Source: Candidatus Methylobacter favarea
GTDB taxonomy: Bacteria > Pseudomonadota > Gammaproteobacteria > Methylococcales > Methylomonadaceae
Reading direction: 5' to 3'
DNA: 64,000 nt
Assembly: GCF_902806695.1 (NCBI RefSeq)
Contig: NZ_CADCXN010000047.1
Location: 1 to 64,000, forward strand
Positions 1-10,372 of this stretch are shown here, in pieces; the stretch's first letter is position 1; every line of letters begins with the position of its first letter. The position numbers were made by a program, and so were the translations under genes. The notes beneath the pieces are model-generated. The model was not told where the DNA came from and searched no databases. It saw nothing but the letters and a program-made list of their open reading frames with translations.

Positions 1-2
1 AT

Positions 3-362
3 GAACTCAGCGTTCAAGACCTGGTAGCCGAAGCCAAACAGCACATTACCGAAGTCAATGCCGCTACAGCCAGGCAACTGCTGGAGGAAGGCAATATCGT
101 TGTTGTTGATGTCCGCGAAGAAAGCGAATACGCCAATGGACATATTGATAATGCCGTTCCGTTGCCGCGCGGGGTACTGGAATTTAAAGTGGGCGGCATT
201 CCCGAACTGGCCGATAAATCCAAAACGGTTTTGGCATATTGCCGCACCGGCGGCCGTTCAGCCTTGGCCGCGCAAACCTTGCAGCAATTAGGCTATAACA
301 ATGTCCTGTCTATGGCAGGCGGGTTTGAAGCATGGCAACAGGCATTTAACCAGAAGTCATAG
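3..362 (+). CDS. Rhodanese-domain protein, C-terminal part
   Basis: A reading frame open from the left edge ends in TAG at 360-362 and encodes a rhodanese (sulfurtransferase) domain. The VVDVREESEY segment and the active-site loop CRTGGRS, whose cysteine carries the persulfide, are both visible, as is the closing GGFEAW motif. The ATG at base 1 is in another frame and stops after eight codons, so the true start lies outside the window. Rhodaneses move sulfane sulfur between thiols, and the sulfide:quinone oxidoreductase gene just downstream suggests it accepts sulfur from sulfide oxidation. That link is inferred from position only. Confidence 0.85.
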   Translation, partial: ELSVQDLVAEAKQHITEVNAATARQLLEEGNIVVVDVREESEYANGHIDNAVPLPRGVLEFKVGGIPELADKSKTVLAYCRTGGRSALAAQTLQQLGYNNVLSMAGGFEAWQQAFNQKS

Positions 363-529
363 TTCAAAGATAAGTTGACTTAACACGCCTTTTAAGTCAA
401 AAGTAAACAGTTGAGAGATAGTCAATCGTCAATAGCTTTACCCGATATCAACCTATAACTATAAATGTGTTTGTTTAATGCGGCGTGCCGTGACCAATAC
501 ACAACAATAACAATAAAATGAGGAGAATT

Positions 530-1783
530 ATGTCAAATCAACACCATACTCTATTGATTGTCGGCGGCGGAGCGGCCGGCGTTTCCATCGCCAATAACAT
601 GCGCCGTCAGAATCCCGATATCAATATCGCCATTATTGAACCTTCTGAAAAGCATTATTACCAGCCGGGATTTACTATTGTCGGCGGCGGCGAATATACC
701 TTAAAGCAGACCCTGCGCAATGAGGCCGATTTAATTCATCCCAGCGTTACCTGGATAAAAGACTTCGCCGAAACCTTTCAGCCTGAGGATAATACCGTCA
801 CGCTACGCTCCGGCGATACGATTGGCTATGATTACCTGGTTGTCTGCCCAGGCCTGCAACTGGATTGGGATAAAATTGCCGGCTTGAAAGAAACCCTGGG
901 CCAAAATAATGTCTGCAGCAACTACTCGCCCGATACGGCCGAGTATACCTGGGAATGTATCAGAAATATCGAATCCGGCACAGCGCTGTTCACGCAGCCG
1001 CCAATGCCAATCAAATGCGCCGGCGCGCCGCAGAAAATCATGTATCTGGCCGCCGACCGCTTCCGCAAAAAAGGCATTCTCGACAAATTTACGATTGAGT
1101 TTCTAAATGCCGGCCCAGGCATGTTCGGCGTGCCTTTTTTCGCGAAAGCCCTGATGAAAGTCGTGACCCACTACGGGATTAAAACGTCCTTTAACCATAA
1201 TCTGGTGGCTATCGACGGCCCCGCCAAGACTGCCACCTTTGAAACCACGGACAGCGACGGCAATAAACAGCAAGTGGTCAGGCAGTTTGACATGATTCAT
1301 GTGACTCCGCCGCAAAGCGCGCCGGATTTTATTAAAAAAAGCCCCCTGGCGAATGCCGCCGGCTGGGTGGACGTGCATCCCAAAACCCTGCAGCACACTA
1401 AATATCCCAATGTTTTTGGCCTGGGCGATGCCGGTTCGACGCCGAATGCCAAAACCGCCGCAGCCGTGCGCAAGCAGGTTCCGGTAGTAGTCGATAATAT
1501 ACTTGGCCTGATAAACAGCCAACAGTTGGCAGAAGGTTATGACGGTTATGGCTCCTGTCCGTTAACTACGTCATTGAATACGGTCATGCTGGCTGAGTTT
1601 GCTTATGACGGCAAAGTCACGCCCTCTTTCCCGTTTCTGGATCCGCGCGAAAACCGCTATATCTGGTGGTGGGGCAAAACCACGGGCTTTCCGTGGCTGT
1701 ACTGGCACATCATGCTCAAAGGCTATCGCATTGATATTCCGCATAAGGAAAGCTACGCGAAAAAATTCATGACCGATAACTGA
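530..1783 (+). CDS. sqr: Sulfide:quinone oxidoreductase, type II
   Basis: A flavoprotein of the SQR family, which oxidises sulfide to persulfide/sulfane sulfur and reduces quinone at the inner membrane. The N-terminal Rossmann motif VGGGAAG binds FAD. Cys163 in KCAGAPQKIMYL and Cys343 in YGSCPLTTS match the redox cysteine pair of the mitochondrial-type (type II) enzymes. The HVTPPQSAPD and KTLQHTKYPNVFGLGD stretches are also typical of that group. An in-frame ATG lies at 518, but AGGAGA sits between it and the ATG at 530, so 530 is chosen (417 aa). The adjoining rhodanese and SulP transporter support a role in sulfide detoxification or oxidation. Confidence 0.93.
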   Translation: MSNQHHTLLIVGGGAAGVSIANNMRRQNPDINIAIIEPSEKHYYQPGFTIVGGGEYTLKQTLRNEADLIHPSVTWIKDFAETFQPEDNTVTLRSGDTIGYDYLVVCPGLQLDWDKIAGLKETLGQNNVCSNYSPDTAEYTWECIRNIESGTALFTQPPMPIKCAGAPQKIMYLAADRFRKKGILDKFTIEFLNAGPGMFGVPFFAKALMKVVTHYGIKTSFNHNLVAIDGPAKTATFETTDSDGNKQQVVRQFDMIHVTPPQSAPDFIKKSPLANAAGWVDVHPKTLQHTKYPNVFGLGDAGSTPNAKTAAAVRKQVPVVVDNILGLINSQQLAEGYDGYGSCPLTTSLNTVMLAEFAYDGKVTPSFPFLDPRENRYIWWWGKTTGFPWLYWHIMLKGYRIDIPHKESYAKKFMTDN

Positions 1784-1907
1784 TCCGCATCCGTCACTCA
1801 GGACAAGCACTAGCGCGCCCTGAGTGATGTTAAAGGTCAGGTAAATCACTATTTCGCACGCCCTTGACTGTAAGGCCGGCGATTTCCTTTACTTGAAACT
1901 AACTGAC

Positions 1908-3638
1908 ATGGCTAATTCGCATGACCACGCGTTGTGGTTAACTTCGTTATTTCCTCCTGCCGGTTGGCTAAAAACCTATAGTCGTCAGACTCTTAACGAT
2001 GACCTGTTTGCCGGCGTTATTACCGCCATTTTACTGGTGCCCCAGGGCATTGCCTATGCCCTGCTGGCGGGCTTGCCGCCGCAGATGGGTTTGTACGCCA
2101 GCATTCTGCCGCCGATGCTTTACGCTGTGCTCGGCACCAGCCGAACCTTATCCGTCGGACCGGTTTCAATCGCGGCCATCATGATTGCCGCCGCCTTGTC
2201 CACGCCGGCAGTTAGCGGTTTGGGCAACGCCGTGCAAAGCGCTCTGATTCTGTCGGCGGAAAGCGGCGCGGTCATGCTGCTGATGGCGGTTCTGCGCATG
2301 GGCGGACTTGTCAATTTTATCAGCCATCCTGTCCTTACGGGCTTTACCAGCGGCGCAGCCATTCTGATTATCTTCAGCCAGCTGCCTCACCTGGCAGGCT
2401 TGAAAAAAGCAGCTTGCGGAATGAATTTTGAATGTTATGGCGAATATCTTCAGACCTTTAATACCGCCGGGTTATCCATTGGACTTATGACCTTGAGCCT
2501 GCTGATGGTTTTTGGCAAGCCCCTCCCCGCTTTTCTTAAAAAAGCAGGCTGGCAATCTGCATCAGTGACTGCCGTCAGCAAAGCCGGACCTTTGCTGTCG
2601 GTTATTCTTGCCGCCTTCGCCGTCCGTTATTTTAAGCTGGCAGAGCTGCATGGCGTGGCTGTTGTGGGCCATATTCCCTCCGGCTTTGCCGGCTTTAGCC
2701 TGGATTTTTTCACGAATGCTGAAAAGTGGCGGCTGTTGTTGCCCTATGCGCTGTTCATTGCCCTGATTGCCTATGTGGAAAGCATTGCCATTGCCAAGGT
2801 GACTGCCCATTTTAGAGGCGAAAAAATCGCTCCGAATCAGGAACTGATTGCGCTGGGCCTGGCGAATATGGCGGCTGCCGTATCGGGCGGCATGCCGGTT
2901 GCAGGGGGATTTAGCCGTACCATGGTCAATTTTTACGCCGGCGCGCGCACGCAAATGGCTATGCTGATCGCGGCCGGTTTGCTTGCCCTGATCGTTATCT
3001 TCTTTAGTTCCTGGTTTGAAACCATCCCGAAAGCAGCGCTGGCGGCCATTATTCTGGTCGCCATCATACCGCTGGTGCGGCTGGACAATATTGTTCATAC
3101 CTGGCGTTATGATCGCGGCGATGGCATCGCTGAAATCATCACCTTGCTGGCGGTTCTGGCGGTGGGTATCGAGGAAGGCATTATGCTGGGTATTGTGCTG
3201 ACCATTCTCAGCCATTTACGAAAAACCAGCCAGCCGCATATTGCCGTAGTCGGCCGCATACCCGATACCGAGCATTACCGGAATATCAAACGGCATGCCG
3301 TGCAAACCTGGAACCATCTGCTCCTGCTGCGGATTGATGAAAGCATCACGTTTGCCAATATTAATTATATTGAAGAGTTCATTGAAGCCCAACTGCTGCG
3401 TCAACCGGCTGTTAAACATATCATTCTTATCTTTACCTCCGTCAGCGATATCGATACCACGGCGCTGGAAGTACTGGAAGAGCTTAATCGTGCCCTGCAG
3501 TCCGCCCGCATTACCCTGCATCTGTCGGAAGCCAAAGGGCCGGTGCTCGACAAACTGAAAAAAACCGATTTCCTCAATCACCTAGCGCCCGGCAAAGTAT
3601 TTTTTCGCACCGAGGATGCGATTAGAGAGCTGGGATGA
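1908..3638 (+). CDS. SulP-family anion (sulfate) transporter with STAS domain
   Basis: A SLC26/SulP-type permease. The N-terminal DLFAGVITAILLVPQGIAYA motif and the following hydrophobic helices form the transport domain. The C-terminal third, from about residue 440, reads as a cytoplasmic STAS domain with the FTSVSDIDTTALEVL core. Members carry sulfate, bicarbonate or other anions; next to SQR, export or import of sulfate is a reasonable inference but the substrate is not readable. A TTG start at 1893 would add five residues. Neither start has a strong ribosome binding site, and the ATG at 1908 is preferred. The gap to sqr is about 124 bases. Confidence 0.9.
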   Translation: MANSHDHALWLTSLFPPAGWLKTYSRQTLNDDLFAGVITAILLVPQGIAYALLAGLPPQMGLYASILPPMLYAVLGTSRTLSVGPVSIAAIMIAAALSTPAVSGLGNAVQSALILSAESGAVMLLMAVLRMGGLVNFISHPVLTGFTSGAAILIIFSQLPHLAGLKKAACGMNFECYGEYLQTFNTAGLSIGLMTLSLLMVFGKPLPAFLKKAGWQSASVTAVSKAGPLLSVILAAFAVRYFKLAELHGVAVVGHIPSGFAGFSLDFFTNAEKWRLLLPYALFIALIAYVESIAIAKVTAHFRGEKIAPNQELIALGLANMAAAVSGGMPVAGGFSRTMVNFYAGARTQMAMLIAAGLLALIVIFFSSWFETIPKAALAAIILVAIIPLVRLDNIVHTWRYDRGDGIAEIITLLAVLAVGIEEGIMLGIVLTILSHLRKTSQPHIAVVGRIPDTEHYRNIKRHAVQTWNHLLLLRIDESITFANINYIEEFIEAQLLRQPAVKHIILIFTSVSDIDTTALEVLEELNRALQSARITLHLSEAKGPVLDKLKKTDFLNHLAPGKVFFRTEDAIRELG

Positions 3639-4368
3639 AAAAGAAAAAGGCGTAACCTGAAAAAATTGCACGCTAAGGATTTATAAATCATTTGACACTC
3701 TGCTCTTTCGCTGCCTCGTCGGCTTGGCATGCCGTATGATGAGTTTATGTTCATTAATACCACATTCTGGACTTCCGCTTTCCTGCAAATAATCGATGAA
3801 AGGCCTGGTAAATTCTTATCGATTGCTTTCCCCGCTTCTTTCAATTCATCAGGCGCAGCCTTTTAAGCTACTGTTACATAGAGGATATTCATCGCTCGCG
3901 CTACAGATTAATTTTCACATTTGCATCATCAGGAAAAATAATGAAGCCACTGGTTCAGAACGCCCAGCCGGCTAGCGGCAGCCCGATTAGCGTTGTTATG
4001 GCAGGGGGAATAAGCGGGCGCCTTGCCATTTTCCGGCTTTTCTTCCGGACCAAGCGCATGCTCGGCAGACTGGCGAATAGGTGCAAGCGTAAGCCTGGAA
4101 AATATAGGTTAAAGACTTAAGCTCCTGCTATACCGGCAATTAGCAGGGACCCTGTCCTCTCGAGCCAGTTTTTTAACTATGCGTTAGATACCGTACGGAA
4201 GCATTCGCGTCTGCGGTTCATTGTATTTTTCATAGTACCTGAACGTAGGCCCTACGAGAGCTTGAAAAAGCTTCTTTTATTATTCCAGTTTCGAGCAGCA
4301 TTTCCGACCGGTTGATATTTGTCCGGCATAGAGCGGCTTTAATCCGAAGAAGCAGACAGGAGGCAAAA
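3639..4368. other. Long intergenic region before the SDR gene
   Basis: About 730 bases without a recognised gene. It holds one short open frame (3941-4120, listed separately) and the region leading to the well-formed AGGAGG ribosome binding site of the SDR gene. I see no RNA gene, insertion sequence or clear terminator in it. Confidence 0.5.
3941..4120 (+). CDS. Possible small basic protein, unknown
   Basis: A 59-codon frame starting at ATG 3941 with AGGAAA about eight bases upstream and ending in TAA. The product is strongly basic in its second half (many Arg and Lys after residue 35) and has a short moderately hydrophobic middle around residues 18-34. I do not recognise a family. It may be chance, since the surrounding 730 bases carry no other gene. 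No function is proposed. Confidence 0.22.
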   Translation: MKPLVQNAQPASGSPISVVMAGGISGRLAIFRLFFRTKRMLGRLANRCKRKPGKYRLKT

Positions 4369-5418
4369 ATGAATTTAAAACCTTTAGCAGAACAAACTCT
4401 TGTGATTACAGGCGTCACCTCGGGCATCGGCCTGACGACAGCGCGCATGGCGGCGCTTCAGGGCGCCAGGGTTATGCTGGTAGCCCGCAACGAAAACGCT
4501 TTGCAGTCCTTGGCGGACGAAATAAACGCGAGCGGCGGACAAGCCCTTTATACGATAGCCGATGTGGCCGATAAACCAGCTCTTCAGGCGGCCGCCGATA
4601 AAACCATCGCCGCATGGGGAGGCTTTGACACTTGGGTCAATAACGCAGGCGTTTCTGTTTACGGGCGGATAATGGAAGTACCCGAGGAAGACTTTCGCCG
4701 CCTGTTCGAAACCAATTTTTGGGGCGTGGTCAATGGCTCCAGAATCGCCGTCGATCATCTGCGCGGCAAGGGCGGAGCCCTCATCAATATGGGCAGCGAA
4801 GCCTCGGATGCGCCGATTCCGCTGCAAGGCGCCTATACCGCCTCGAAACAGGCTGTCAAGGGGTTCACGGACAGTTTACGCATGGAGCTTGAAGGCGACG
4901 GCGTGCCGGTCGCCGTGACGCTGATCAAGCCCACCGCCATTCATACCCCGTTTCCAGAGCATGCAAAAAACTATCTGCCCTATGAGCCGAAACTGCCGAC
5001 CCCGGTTTACGCACCGGAGCTTGTCGCCGAAGCCATCCTCTACTGCGCTGAACAGGCGCAGCGAGAATTCTTTGTCGGCGAAATGGCGAAACTTAATTCG
5101 GCCATGGCACGCACTATGCCGCGTCTTTATGAGAAGATGAATGAATCACTGCTTGACTCCAGACAGAATTCGGGTAAGAAGGCAGCGGCGCTGCGGCCTG
5201 ACAGTTTGTACGAAACCCATTCCCAACTGCAACAGCGCGGAGCCGGCGAGCGCGTCGTGCTTGAGACTAGCGTCTACCAGCAAGCCAAGCTTCACCCTTT
5301 TCTGACAGGCGCCCTGATGATGGTCGGCGGCGCTGCGCTGGCCGCCTGGTACGCCAGAGAAACCTATCCGTTCGCGCGGGCTAAACCGGCAAAGCGCCTG
5401 GCGGCAACCCTGAAATAA
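4369..5418 (+). CDS. SDR family oxidoreductase with C-terminal hydrophobic tail
   Basis: A classical short-chain dehydrogenase/reductase. The cofactor motif TGVTSGIG lies near residue 15, NNAG near residue 90 and the catalytic YTASK near residue 155, with the serine in the preceding MGSEAS segment. Residues ARNENA after the second strand suggest NADP(H) preference. At 349 aa it is longer than the usual 250 aa; the extra C-terminal part ends in a hydrophobic stretch (GALMMVGGAALAAWYA) that may anchor it to the membrane. An excellent AGGAGG site precedes the ATG at 4369, so the frame upstream of it is not used. The substrate cannot be inferred. Confidence 0.9.
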   Translation: MNLKPLAEQTLVITGVTSGIGLTTARMAALQGARVMLVARNENALQSLADEINASGGQALYTIADVADKPALQAAADKTIAAWGGFDTWVNNAGVSVYGRIMEVPEEDFRRLFETNFWGVVNGSRIAVDHLRGKGGALINMGSEASDAPIPLQGAYTASKQAVKGFTDSLRMELEGDGVPVAVTLIKPTAIHTPFPEHAKNYLPYEPKLPTPVYAPELVAEAILYCAEQAQREFFVGEMAKLNSAMARTMPRLYEKMNESLLDSRQNSGKKAAALRPDSLYETHSQLQQRGAGERVVLETSVYQQAKLHPFLTGALMMVGGAALAAWYARETYPFARAKPAKRLAATLK

Positions 5419-5713
5419 CCTGTTTTTATCAGCTCAAGCCTTTTCAAGCGCCTGTGCACAGGGAACAGGCATGCTTGGCTCAGGACAACAAGCGCACCGG
5501 ATTGCGATGAGCATGCTGATGCGCTTTCGGGGCGAGGCAGGATCATCCTGGTCCCGGAACGGGTAAAACGCATTTGCCCGGTTTGGCTCATCGCCGTCAA
5601 TCGCTAAAGGGAGGGCGGCGAATACTGTAAGCTTGCACCTGTTTCACCCTCGCCTTATGTCTTCTCAAATCGCGGCCGGTGAAACCACATTCCAAGCCTC
5701 TCCCTGTGCCGTT

Positions 5714-6274
5714 CTAGTCCGGAATCAGGGCGTAGCCGTCCAATTGGTAAATGGGCAGCACTGTCAGGGCCGAGAGCGCGAGCGTAATCGCCGGATTAAC
5801 CCCGGCGGGATCGAAGCCCTTTTCCGCCAGCGCCTGGCCGCAGATATACAGGGTAACGCCGGCGCGTTTGAGCAGCCCGATGAGTTCGGTGTTGGGATTG
5901 TCGCTCCCGTGGAGTTTCCGGTACCGCTCGTCGGCGAGCACGATGGGCGTCGCCGGCCCGTGAATCACCAGCGCGATCTTCAGGCTTTCGGCGGGAACCC
6001 CGGACAGGGCGAAAAGATTAAGAAGGCGCGCCACATGGTCGAGCCCCGGATTGACCTTGTCCGGCGTACCCGCCGCCTTGGTGATGTCGAACAGCACACG
6101 GTAGTCGCGGTCGGGCACTGGCCGCGCCGCGGCGTTGGGATAGGACCGGACTTTCCCGTAGGCCGGAATCGCCGGATACTGCCAGGCGTCCCGTTCCTGG
6201 ACCGCGGAGAGTGCGGGTTGGGCGCAGCCGGACAACGCCAACGTCAGAATACCGACACCGTAAGATAATCTCAT
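5714..6274 (-). CDS. DsrE-like sulfur-carrier-fold lipoprotein
   Basis: A predicted lipoprotein (lipobox LALSGC, mature cysteine near residue 17) followed by a DsrE/DsrF-like domain. The ALVIHGPA strand, the VTLYICGQALAEKGF loop with the conserved cysteine and the closing QLDGYALI are typical of the family. Cytoplasmic DsrE proteins relay sulfur on that cysteine; here the signal sequence places the domain in the periplasm. The start at 6274 follows AGGGGG on the minus strand and begins directly with the signal peptide. It is the last gene of the GC-rich minus-strand block, 92 bases after the MBL/rhodanese gene. Confidence 0.8.
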   Translation of the reverse strand: MRLSYGVGILTLALSGCAQPALSAVQERDAWQYPAIPAYGKVRSYPNAAARPVPDRDYRVLFDITKAAGTPDKVNPGLDHVARLLNLFALSGVPAESLKIALVIHGPATPIVLADERYRKLHGSDNPNTELIGLLKRAGVTLYICGQALAEKGFDPAGVNPAITLALSALTVLPIYQLDGYALIPD

Positions 6275-6365
6275 CAGACCCCCTGGTTTATTTAACTTTA
6301 ACGTTTTACCAAACATCCTCGCCCGCGAAGCTCTCTCGCGGAAAGCCTTCGCGCTATGAACGGCC

Positions 6366-7721
6366 TCATTGGCGCGGACCTTCCACGTCCGTCGTGGTCA
6401 CCGGGTAATCCGGCGTCGTCTCCCTGGAAAGCGCGAGCGCCGACCACGCGGTCATGCCGCCGAGAAGATTTTCGACCCGCGGAAAGCCCTGGCGCTGCAG
6501 GAGGCTTACGGCGAGGCTCGCGCGGTGGCCGACACTGCAGGTCACGGCGATGGGCCGGGACTTATCCAGCGGAGGCGTGATTCTGCCGAGATGCCGGTCG
6601 AGATAACCCACGTAAAGGTGAGCCGCATTCGGGATATGGCCTTCCTCCAGCTCGCTGTCTTCGCGGACGTCAATAACGCGGAACTGATCGAGCCGGGCCT
6701 CGAGCTCGCGGGGCGCGATAGTGCCGGACGTTTCAATAGGAAGGCCCGCATCGCGCCAGGCCTCGAAGCCTCCCGCGAGAATGCCTTGGACGCCGTCCAC
6801 GCCAATGCGGGCGAGGGCGAGCACTGCCTCGTCGAGTGCGCCCGGGCTCTCCAACAGCAGATACACCGGGGTATCCGGGCCTGCAACCCACCCCCCGAAG
6901 ACGGGCAGTCCCGTTGCCCAGATGCTTAAGGCGTTCGGAATATGGCCTCCTGAGAACGCTTCCGGGCTTCGCGTATCGATAACGATGCCGCGGCCCATTT
7001 CGCGCGAGAACGCCTCGGGCTGCAATACCGTGATCTCCTCGGGCCGCCTGGCGAGCGCAATGCTGCCGGCCGAGTTCAGTTTTTCCATGACCGCGAAGTA
7101 GGGCGGCCGCGGCAGGCGCTCTTTGACTTTCGCGGCCATGAATTCTTCGCGCGTCTTCGTGAACACCGGATTGTAAAGGCGCTCAAGCCCGAGCGTGGAT
7201 TCGTCCCGATCCGCCACGTTGCCGCCACAGACGGTGCCGGAACCGTGCGCGGGATAGAGCAGCGCCTGATCGCCGAGGGGCAGCAGCTTTTCATGCACGG
7301 CGTCGTAAAGACGCCCCGCGTTCTCGCCGGTCTTGCCGGGATCCGGAAGATCGGTGCGGCCGGTCTCGCCGATGAATAGGGCATCCCCGGTAAAGACGCC
7401 CCAAGCGCGCTCGGGCGAATCGGGAATGTACAGCGCGTAGCACAGGCTCTCGGGGGTATGGCCCGGCGTGTGAAGCGCGCGCAGCCGCAAGCCTCCGAAC
7501 GAGAGTTCTTCCCTGTCCTTCAGCCGGATGTCGCCGTGGCCGAAGCCTTCATGGGCGCCGTTGACGATCCTCGCACCCGTGATGCGGGCGAGCTCGGAGG
7601 AGCCCAGCACGAAATCCTCCTGCCGGTGGGTCTCTATGACATAGGTAATGGTGAGTTTCTGCGTGCCGGCGAGCCGGAGGTACTCATCGACATCGCGCCC
7701 GCGGGTCGATGACATAGGCAT
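6366..7721 (-). CDS. Metallo-beta-lactamase fold / tandem rhodanese protein, 5' end damaged
   Basis: An MBL-fold hydrolase domain (PGHTPES, FTGDALF and YPAHGSG metal-site loops) followed by two rhodanese domains, the second with active-site CSVGHRAS. This is the layout of persulfide dioxygenase/rhodanese-type proteins. The first metal motif is degenerate, THRQEDF instead of THxHxDH. Upstream of 7721 another frame encodes the expected N-terminus FFQRIKTPGIAHNAYVI, but it starts with ATA at about 7763-7765 behind AAAGGAG, appears to lack roughly nine codons, and joins the main frame only across a one-base shift near 7700. The present start at 7721 is the first ATG of the intact frame. The gene may be a pseudogene or carry sequence errors. 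Confidence 0.75.
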   Translation of the reverse strand: MPMSSTRGRDVDEYLRLAGTQKLTITYVIETHRQEDFVLGSSELARITGARIVNGAHEGFGHGDIRLKDREELSFGGLRLRALHTPGHTPESLCYALYIPDSPERAWGVFTGDALFIGETGRTDLPDPGKTGENAGRLYDAVHEKLLPLGDQALLYPAHGSGTVCGGNVADRDESTLGLERLYNPVFTKTREEFMAAKVKERLPRPPYFAVMEKLNSAGSIALARRPEEITVLQPEAFSREMGRGIVIDTRSPEAFSGGHIPNALSIWATGLPVFGGWVAGPDTPVYLLLESPGALDEAVLALARIGVDGVQGILAGGFEAWRDAGLPIETSGTIAPRELEARLDQFRVIDVREDSELEEGHIPNAAHLYVGYLDRHLGRITPPLDKSRPIAVTCSVGHRASLAVSLLQRQGFPRVENLLGGMTAWSALALSRETTPDYPVTTTDVEGPRQ

Positions 7722-7782
7722 TATGGGCGATGCCCGGCGTCTTGATGCGTTGGAAGAATATGGTAAGGCTCCTTTTTCCACG

Positions 7783-8580
<798 letters not shown>

Positions 8581-8622
8581 AGTTTTTCTCCTTTCGTTAA
8601 ATAAATTGGTTTTTGCTGTCCG

Positions 8623-10179
8623 TTATAACTGGCGCATAAAAGCGACCAGATCCTGCTTTTCCCGGGCATTCAGTTTCAATTCCAGGACAAGATTGAAAAA
8701 TTCCACCGTATCTTCAAGCGTAAGCGCCCGGCCATCATGCAGATAAGGCGGACTATCCTTGATGCCGCGCAAGGTAAAGGTCTTGATCGGGCCGTCGCCG
8801 GGCTCGTTCTTCAAAAAACGCTCAAGATGCAGATCGTGCATCTGCTGATCAAGATAAGTCGGCGGGATATGGCAGCTGCTGCACTGGCCCTTGCCGAAGA
8901 ACACCTGTTCGCCGCGCAGCTCACTCTCGGTCGCCTTGGCTGGGTCAAGGCGTTTGGTTATGGGATTAAGCTTGGGCGCAGGGGGGAAGTCGAGCATGTT
9001 CTGCAACTGCGCCATGTGGCTCACATGGATGCGGTCCAGAACGGGGAAGCCTTTTTTCATGGCATGTATCGGATCGCCGTTAAAATAGGCGGTGCGGAAC
9101 TCGAATTCAGTGAAGTCCTCGACTGAGCGCAGGCTCCGCTTGGAACCGTGGATCTGCTGGTTGAACATTCCCCTGAGGCTGGTGGTATCGAGCCGGAAAC
9201 GCCGCTCCTCCGGCCGGTCGTCAGGATTGAGATGAAACTGCCCGGTGGTATGGCCGTTGACATGGCAGTCAAAACAGGCCACTCCGAGACTTGCCTCGCG
9301 GCTTTTGCGATCATCGGTCGGGTTGAATTCCTCCTGCGGCAGAGGTGTCAACAGAAACTGCAAGCCATTGAGCTGAACTGGCGTCAGGATATCCTTGAAC
9401 AATTTGTAGAAGTTATTGATTGAGACGACTTCGCCACGAGAGACATCGCCGAGCTCGGGGCGGTTCTGCAGGAAAATGGCCGGCGGAAACTCAGGCAGGA
9501 ATTCCTCTGGCAGGTCGAAGTCCACATCAAAACGCTCGAGCCTGGGAAACATCTTGATCTGCATTTTGGGGAAAACCTGACCGCCATTAGACTGCAACGG
9601 ATGCGGCAGTGAAGGGTAAGGGAAAATGCCGCGATCTTTGATCTGTTCAGGCGTGAGCGAAGCAAGCTCATCCCAGCTCGTGTCGTCGGCCAGTTTGACA
9701 GTAGGCCCTACAAGCACGGGTTTGCCGCGCGACATTTTGACCTCCGGGTCAAATTTCGGCTTGAGGTTATAGCGTCGCTCCAGCAACTCGCGCTGAGCCG
9801 ACATCACCGCAGGTTTATTAGCGATCTCCTTTTCCATGATAGCGGCCGGCTCCTGGAAAGGCTTGTCAGCGTTCAGCGGATCCCTATAGAAATCAAAGCC
9901 CGAGATTTTGCCTTGCTTCGGTTGATCTTCAAAGACCGGCGATGAAGGTTTGGCTTCGCGTACATCGAAGAGGTTAGAGCGATCATGCAGGGTTTTCCTC
10001 TGCTCGGGCCGCTCTATAGGAACTGACTGCGGGGTTTGCGCATCAGCCACAGCATCAGCGCGCGTCCTCGTTGGGGGCTCATCCTGAGCCAGGGCGAGCG
10101 TGAAGCTGCCACTGCCCAAAAACACTCCAAGCAATGCCAGCGCCGCGGCGGGTGTAGCCGATAATGGGTTCAGTGTCAT
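8623..10179 (-). CDS. Di-haem cytochrome c peroxidase-like protein
   Basis: An exported protein with signal peptide (hydrophobic residues about 10-32) and two CxxCH haem c sites: CFDCH at about residue 302 and CSSCH at about 433. The closing region TFTLRGIKDSPPYLHDGRALTLEDTVEFF is the signature of the bacterial di-haem peroxidase/MauG superfamily. At 518 aa it is longer than classical peroxidases because of a roughly 250-residue N-terminal part that I do not recognise. AAGGAG precedes ATG 10179, so the 26 upstream in-frame codons are discarded. Within this cluster it could pass electrons during oxidation of a sulfur or other substrate in the periplasm; the substrate is unknown. Confidence 0.85.
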   Translation of the reverse strand: MTLNPLSATPAAALALLGVFLGSGSFTLALAQDEPPTRTRADAVADAQTPQSVPIERPEQRKTLHDRSNLFDVREAKPSSPVFEDQPKQGKISGFDFYRDPLNADKPFQEPAAIMEKEIANKPAVMSAQRELLERRYNLKPKFDPEVKMSRGKPVLVGPTVKLADDTSWDELASLTPEQIKDRGIFPYPSLPHPLQSNGGQVFPKMQIKMFPRLERFDVDFDLPEEFLPEFPPAIFLQNRPELGDVSRGEVVSINNFYKLFKDILTPVQLNGLQFLLTPLPQEEFNPTDDRKSREASLGVACFDCHVNGHTTGQFHLNPDDRPEERRFRLDTTSLRGMFNQQIHGSKRSLRSVEDFTEFEFRTAYFNGDPIHAMKKGFPVLDRIHVSHMAQLQNMLDFPPAPKLNPITKRLDPAKATESELRGEQVFFGKGQCSSCHIPPTYLDQQMHDLHLERFLKNEPGDGPIKTFTLRGIKDSPPYLHDGRALTLEDTVEFFNLVLELKLNAREKQDLVAFMRQL

Positions 10180-10372
10180 GTTCGTCTCCTTATTTCTGTT
10201 ATAGTTATGGTTTATCCGGCCAACACCAGATCGTTGACCTCTTACAGGAACCGGCATCGCCCGATGTCATGGAGCAGAACCCTGCCCCGAGTCTCGCCAT
10301 TTTCCTGCTTTCCTTCATCGACGCGCAATCAGCCTCTATTCCTTTCAGGACTTACGAATTTAATTACTCCCC

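Noticed and set aside
1-27. ATG at the first base of the window
   Set aside because: It is out of frame with the rhodanese and reaches a stop after eight codons.
2562-3215. 217-codon minus-strand frame opposite the SulP gene
   Set aside because: It is antisense to a clearly conserved transporter and its composition (many Gln, His, Asn) is that of a shadow frame.
5633-6268. 211-codon plus-strand frame opposite the DsrE-like gene
   Set aside because: It is a long chance frame caused by high GC; the minus-strand protein has a signal peptide and family motifs.
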